Origin: JAATFS01 sp037145635
GTDB lineage: Bacteria; Pseudomonadota; Gammaproteobacteria; Xanthomonadales; Xanthomonadaceae
Assembly: GCA_037145635.1 (NCBI GenBank)
Contig: JBBCXB010000002.1
Span: forward strand, 62,001 to 126,000
Length of the DNA stretch: 64,000 bases
Reading direction: 5' to 3'
Shown here piece after piece: positions 60,343 to 64,000 of the stretch. The position numbers and the translations under genes are program-made. Each line of letters starts with the position of its first letter. The stretch's first letter is position 1. Below the pieces are notes generated by a model. The model saw only the letters and a list, made by a program, of their open reading frames with translations. It was not told the origin of the DNA and searched no databases.

Positions 60343-60358
60343 TGGCAATTCACTCGCT
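60343..60358 (+). promoter_or_regulatory. Sigma-54-like promoter of the second pilus unit
   Basis: TGGCAATTCACTCGCT preserves GG and GC at the required spacing and matches 9 of 12 defined consensus positions. It lies 34 bases before the GTG of the orphan pilin-like gene, mirroring the promoter at 55422. Confidence 0.45.
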
Positions 60359-60391
60359 TGTGCCGATACTTGTTTCACCTTCCCACCGCAG

Positions 60392-60706
60392 GTGCCCACC
60401 GTGGCCCTCTTCCATCCCGGCGCCCTCTTCGCGCTCGCTCTCGCCAGCCTGGCCGCGCCCCTGCAGGCCGCCGCCGCCGAGCGCGAAACCCTGCACATCT
60501 CGCTGCAGGTGGTGGGCGCCTGCGAACTGCAGGCCGCGGTGGCCGCGGCCAGCTGCGGCCGCAGCCAGCCGCTGGCGGTGGCCCGTGCCGGCACCGGCGC
60601 GATCGCCGAGACCGCGGCCCTGACGCCGCCGTCCCCGCAGTTCGCCGAGACCGCCGCCGGCGGCGGCGAGCGCGGCTCGGCGCGCTTCACCACCTTCGCA
60701 TTCTGA
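60392..60706 (+). CDS. Small orphan pilin-like secreted protein
   Basis: A 104-residue protein with a signal peptide (hydrophobic F-A-L-A-L-A-S-L-A-A-P-L, cleavage after A-A-A). The mature part opens like a spore-coat-U domain (L-H-I-S-L-Q-V-V-G-A-C-E-L-Q, then a second Cys in A-S-C-G-R-S-Q-P-L) but is cut short and ends R-F-T-T-F-A-F. It lacks the canonical C-terminal donor strand. GTG starts at 60392 or 60401 are both possible. It is 2 bases upstream of the second chaperone gene. It may be an initiator, terminator or remnant subunit. Confidence 0.6.
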   Translation: MPTVALFHPGALFALALASLAAPLQAAAAERETLHISLQVVGACELQAAVAAASCGRSQPLAVARAGTGAIAETAALTPPSPQFAETAAGGGERGSARFTTFAF

Positions 60707-60708
60707 AC

Positions 60709-61434
60709 ATGAGCGCCGCCCGCCGCTTCCGCCTCCCCGCCTTCGGCGCGGTCCTGGCCCTGGCGGCGATATCGGCATCTGCGCCCGCCCCGGCGCAGAC
60801 GGCCAGCCAGATCGCCATCGCGCCGGTGCTGTCACAGATCGCCGCCGACAGCGACCAAGCCACGGTCTGGCTCTACAACCGCAGCGATACGCCGTGGCGG
60901 GCGGAAGCCCGGCTGTACCGCTGGCAGCAGCGCGATGCCCAGGACGTGCTGGAACCGGCCAGCGACGTGGCGCTCAGCCCGAGCCTGCTCGACATCCCGG
61001 CCGGCGGCCGCCAGCTGCTGCGGCTGGTGCGGCTGGGCCCGGCGCCGGCGACCCGCGAGGACGCCTACCGCCTGGTCGTCGAGGAGCGCGCCACCCCGGG
61101 CGACAGCACGCTGCTGCGCTACTCGGCCCCCCTGTTCGTGCAGCCGGATCGCCCCGCCACGGCCTCGTCGCTGGCCGCGCGGGTGACCGCCGCCGGCGCC
61201 GGCCCCGCGCTGCTGATCCACAACGCCGGCACCCGCCATGCCCGCATCGCCGACCTGGCCTTCGTCGATGCCCAGGGCCGGCGCCACCCGATCGCCGCCA
61301 GCCTCGCCGGCTACGTGCTGGCCGGCCAGAGCCGGGCGTGGCGGCTGCCGGGCGACGCCGCCGCGTTCGCCCGCGGCCATTTCGTCGCGAGCGTCGACAG
61401 CCAGGCCGAGGCGACGCTGCGCCTGGGCGACTGA
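60709..61434 (+). CDS. Second archaic pilus chaperone
   Basis: A 241-residue periplasmic chaperone: signal peptide (A-V-L-A-L-A-A-I-S-A-S-A), first domain with I-A-I-A-P-V-L-S-Q-I-A-A-D and the basic R-Q-L-L-R-L-V-R, then Y-R-L-V-V-E-E-R and a second domain ending F-V-A-S-V-D-S-Q-A-E. It is clearly related to the chaperone at 56033 but well diverged. It has no usher of its own, so it may bring the orphan subunit to the usher encoded upstream. Confidence 0.85.
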   Translation: MSAARRFRLPAFGAVLALAAISASAPAPAQTASQIAIAPVLSQIAADSDQATVWLYNRSDTPWRAEARLYRWQQRDAQDVLEPASDVALSPSLLDIPAGGRQLLRLVRLGPAPATREDAYRLVVEERATPGDSTLLRYSAPLFVQPDRPATASSLAARVTAAGAGPALLIHNAGTRHARIADLAFVDAQGRRHPIAASLAGYVLAGQSRAWRLPGDAAAFARGHFVASVDSQAEATLRLGD

Positions 61435-61445
61435 GCCGGGCAGCG

Positions 61446-61475
61446 TTTGCGCCGCCTCCGCGCCGGCGCTATACT
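61446..61475 (+). promoter_or_regulatory. Promoter of rpsB
   Basis: TTGCGC (61446-61451), an 18-base spacer and TATACT (61470-61475) lie 230 bases before the rpsB start. The resulting long GC-rich leader could fold for autoregulation by S2, as in other gammaproteobacteria, but no conserved motif was confirmed by eye. Confidence 0.5.
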
Positions 61476-61705
61476 CCGCCGGCTCTCCCAGGCCCAGCGC
61501 CTGCGGGACGTCCACGCCGGACGACACCGGCGAATCCACACCTGCCGCCCATCTCCGTGCCGGGGTGCCTCGCAAGAGGTTCGGCCACGGGAGCGACAGG
61601 GAAGCCCAACCCCGGAATTGTCGCGCTCGCCCACCGGCCTGCGCACCCTCGTGCGGACCTCACTTAACGGCCGCACCCGGGCAATTCCCCATCAGGAGTC
61701 ACACC

Positions 61706-62509
<804 letters not shown>

Positions 62510-62665
62510 TCGGCCTGCAATGCCGCCGCGCGACCCTGCGCGGCTGCACGGGCGGATCCCCGATCCGCCCACCCCGCAACCGCCCCGTGCCCTCCGGCGC
62601 GCGGGGCGCTGCCCGAGCCGGCGGGACGTCCCCGCCCCAAGAATTCGTCCATACGAGGTTATCCC

Positions 62666-63544
62666 GTGGAAATCACTGCTTCCCTGGTCAAGGAACTGCG
62701 CGAGCGCACCGGCGCCGGCATGATGGAATGCAAGAAGGCGCTCACCGAGAACGCCGGCAACATCGACGCCGCCGCCGAGTGGCTGCGCAAGTCGGGCCTG
62801 GCCAAGGCCGACAAGAAGGCCGACCGCGTCGCCGCCGAAGGCCGCATCGCCGTGGCCCAGGACGGCGGCAAGGCCGTGCTGGTCGAGATCAACTCCGAGA
62901 CCGACTTCGTCGCCAAGGACACCAACTTCCTGAACTTCACCGACGCCGTCGCCCAGGCCGCCCTGGCCTCCGACGCGACCGACGCCGAGACGCTGAAGGC
63001 CGCCAAGGTCGCCGGCGGCGAGACCGTCGAGGAAGCCCGTGCCGCGGTCATCGCCAAGGTCGGCGAGAACGTGCTGGTGCGCCGCCTGGTCCGCATCGAC
63101 AGCGCCAACAACGTCGCCGCCTACGTGCATGGCGGCCGCATCGGCGTGCTGGTCGAGGTCAAGGGCGGCGACGCCGACCTGGCCCGCGGCATCGCGATGC
63201 ACATCGCCGCGATGAGCCCGCCGCACGTCAAGGCCTCCGACGTCCCGGCCGACTTCGTCGCCAAGGAAAAGGAAATCGAGCTGGCCAAGATGTCGGACAA
63301 GGACAAGGCCAAGCCGGCCGACATCCTCGAGAAGATCATCAGCGGCAAGATCAACAAGATCGTCAACGAGGTCACCCTGTACGGCCAGCCCTACGTGCTG
63401 AACACCGACCAGACCGTCGAGCAGGCGGTCAAGGCCGCCGGCGCCGACGTGGTCGGCTTCCAGCGCCTGGCCGTGGGCGAAGGCATCGAGAAGGTGGTCG
63501 AGGACTACGCCGCCGAAGTGATGAAGCAGGCCGGCCTGGCCTGA
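62666..63544 (+). CDS. tsf: Elongation factor Ts
   Basis: A 292-residue nucleotide-exchange factor for EF-Tu, starting at GTG. The N-terminal domain has L-R-E-R-T-G-A-G-M-M-E-C-K-K-A-L. The core carries N-S-E-T-D-F-V-A-K-D-T-N-F (the T-D-F-V segment contacts EF-Tu). The dimerisation region and C-terminal helix V-E-D-Y-A-A-E-V-M-K-Q are present. Normal length. An intrinsic terminator follows. Confidence 0.98.
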   Translation: MEITASLVKELRERTGAGMMECKKALTENAGNIDAAAEWLRKSGLAKADKKADRVAAEGRIAVAQDGGKAVLVEINSETDFVAKDTNFLNFTDAVAQAALASDATDAETLKAAKVAGGETVEEARAAVIAKVGENVLVRRLVRIDSANNVAAYVHGGRIGVLVEVKGGDADLARGIAMHIAAMSPPHVKASDVPADFVAKEKEIELAKMSDKDKAKPADILEKIISGKINKIVNEVTLYGQPYVLNTDQTVEQAVKAAGADVVGFQRLAVGEGIEKVVEDYAAEVMKQAGLA

Positions 63545-63564
63545 TTCGCCCGGTGATGTCCAGG

Positions 63565-63600
63565 AAAGAGCCGCGCCCCGTCGCGGCTCTTTCCGTTTCC
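63565..63600 (+). terminator. Intrinsic terminator after tsf
   Basis: Stem AAAGAGCCGCG / CGCGGCTCTTT (63565-63575 with 63582-63592) with a 6-base loop, followed by CCGTTTCC. It starts 21 bases after the tsf stop. Confidence 0.8.
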
Positions 63601-63702
63601 GGCGCCGCCGCCGGACCTGCGCAGCGCCCGCCCGGGCGCGCGATCCTGCACGAAACGTGCGACACCCCTGTATCCTCTGCTTGACAGCAGCAGAACAATT
63701 GC

Positions 63703-64000
63703 ATGCGCCCAGACCTCCAGGCCACCCTCGCTCATTGCCGCAACCTCCCCTCCCCGCCGGGCATCGCGCTGCGCGTGATCGAACTTGCGCAGGATCCGGA
63801 GGTGGACATGGCCACCACCGCGGAGGTCATCGGCATGGACATGGCGCTGAGCGCGCGCATGCTGCGGATCGCCAATTCGCCGCTGTACGCCAGCCGCCGC
63901 CGCATCGAGAACCTCGGCCAGGCGCTGACCATGCTCGGCCTCAATGCCACGCTGAGCCTGGCGCTGGGCTTCTCGATGGTGCGCGGGCTGCGCCACGCCT
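63703..64000 (+). CDS. HDOD-domain protein, 5' part
   Basis: The first 99 residues of a protein that runs off the right edge. It begins M-R-P-D-L-Q-A-T-L-A-H-C, with N-L-P-S-P-P-G-I-A-L-R-V-I-E-L-A-Q-D-P (10-30 region), V-I-G-M-D-M-A-L-S-A-R-M-L-R-I-A-N-S and G-Q-A-L-T-M-L-G-L-N-A-T. This is the HDOD domain, a catalytically inactive HD-like output module found in signalling proteins, sometimes with a GGDEF or receiver domain farther on. Nothing after the HDOD start is visible. Confidence 0.85.
   Translation, partial: MRPDLQATLAHCRNLPSPPGIALRVIELAQDPEVDMATTAEVIGMDMALSARMLRIANSPLYASRRRIENLGQALTMLGLNATLSLALGFSMVRGLRHA

Overview
The window comes from a high-GC gammaproteobacterium of the Xanthomonadaceae/Lysobacteraceae type (Lysobacter, Luteimonas, Stenotrophomonas relatives). 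The evidence is a sampled GC near 70% in housekeeping genes, the gene content (archaic chaperone-usher pili, a XanB2-like chorismatase, SfnG, a pentapeptide protein, NodT-type outer-membrane lipoproteins) and the map-glnD-dapD / rpsB-tsf neighbourhood. No species can be named from the sequence alone.

Layout. 1-14.3 kb: end of phoU, an RcnB-like secreted protein, RNase T, an SfnG-like flavin monooxygenase, a two-component system divergent from a macA-macB-nodT efflux operon, then rlmB, a GFA-family gene and rnr. 14.4-29.6 kb: two near-identical tRNA-Leu(CAG) genes in direct orientation enclose about 15 kb. Most of this (14.6-26.8 kb) is a compositionally foreign, all-minus-strand gene set that looks like an undescribed biosynthetic cluster: AMP-ligase, acyl carrier protein, HemN-like radical SAM enzyme, two sulfotransferases, an SDR, a GrpB protein, a secreted protein, a head-only CCA-adding-enzyme-like nucleotidyltransferase, an unknown protein, a MATE exporter and a chorismatase. 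A two-domain SGNH hydrolase of normal GC lies between the island and the second tRNA. 29.8-38.6 kb: a lipocalin-like protein, a MarR-controlled emrAB-tolC-type efflux operon, a divergent AraC regulator and parC. 38.7-48.3 kb: bacterioferritin, a penicillin-acylase-family hydrolase carrying an in-frame repeat and a probable frameshift, a parallel beta-helix protein, a GGDEF protein, lysE-asnB with a clear Asn leader-peptide attenuator, and a Qnr-like pentapeptide protein. 48.3-55.2 kb: dapE, a Spx/ArsC-like protein, a GH43 enzyme, dapD, glnD and map, all minus strand. 55.4-61.4 kb: a Csu-type archaic pilus locus with two sigma-54-like promoters, placed between map and rpsB, which are neighbours in many gammaproteobacteria. 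61.5-64 kb: rpsB, tsf and the start of an HDOD protein.

How the genes may work together (inference). In the island, the chorismatase would make a hydroxybenzoate (or dihydroxycyclohexadiene carboxylate) from chorismate. The ligase would adenylate it and load it on the carrier protein. The radical SAM enzyme, SDR and sulfotransferases would tailor it, and the MATE protein would export it. No ketosynthase, condensation domain or thioesterase is visible, so the product class is open. The two nucleotidyltransferase-fold proteins are unusual partners. Regulatory sequence worth testing includes the asnB attenuator, GAYACA-N4-GAYACM direct repeats shared by the macAB/two-component intergenic region and the rcnB promoter region, a MarR palindrome, and the sigma-54 and CRP/Clp-like sites of the pilus genes.
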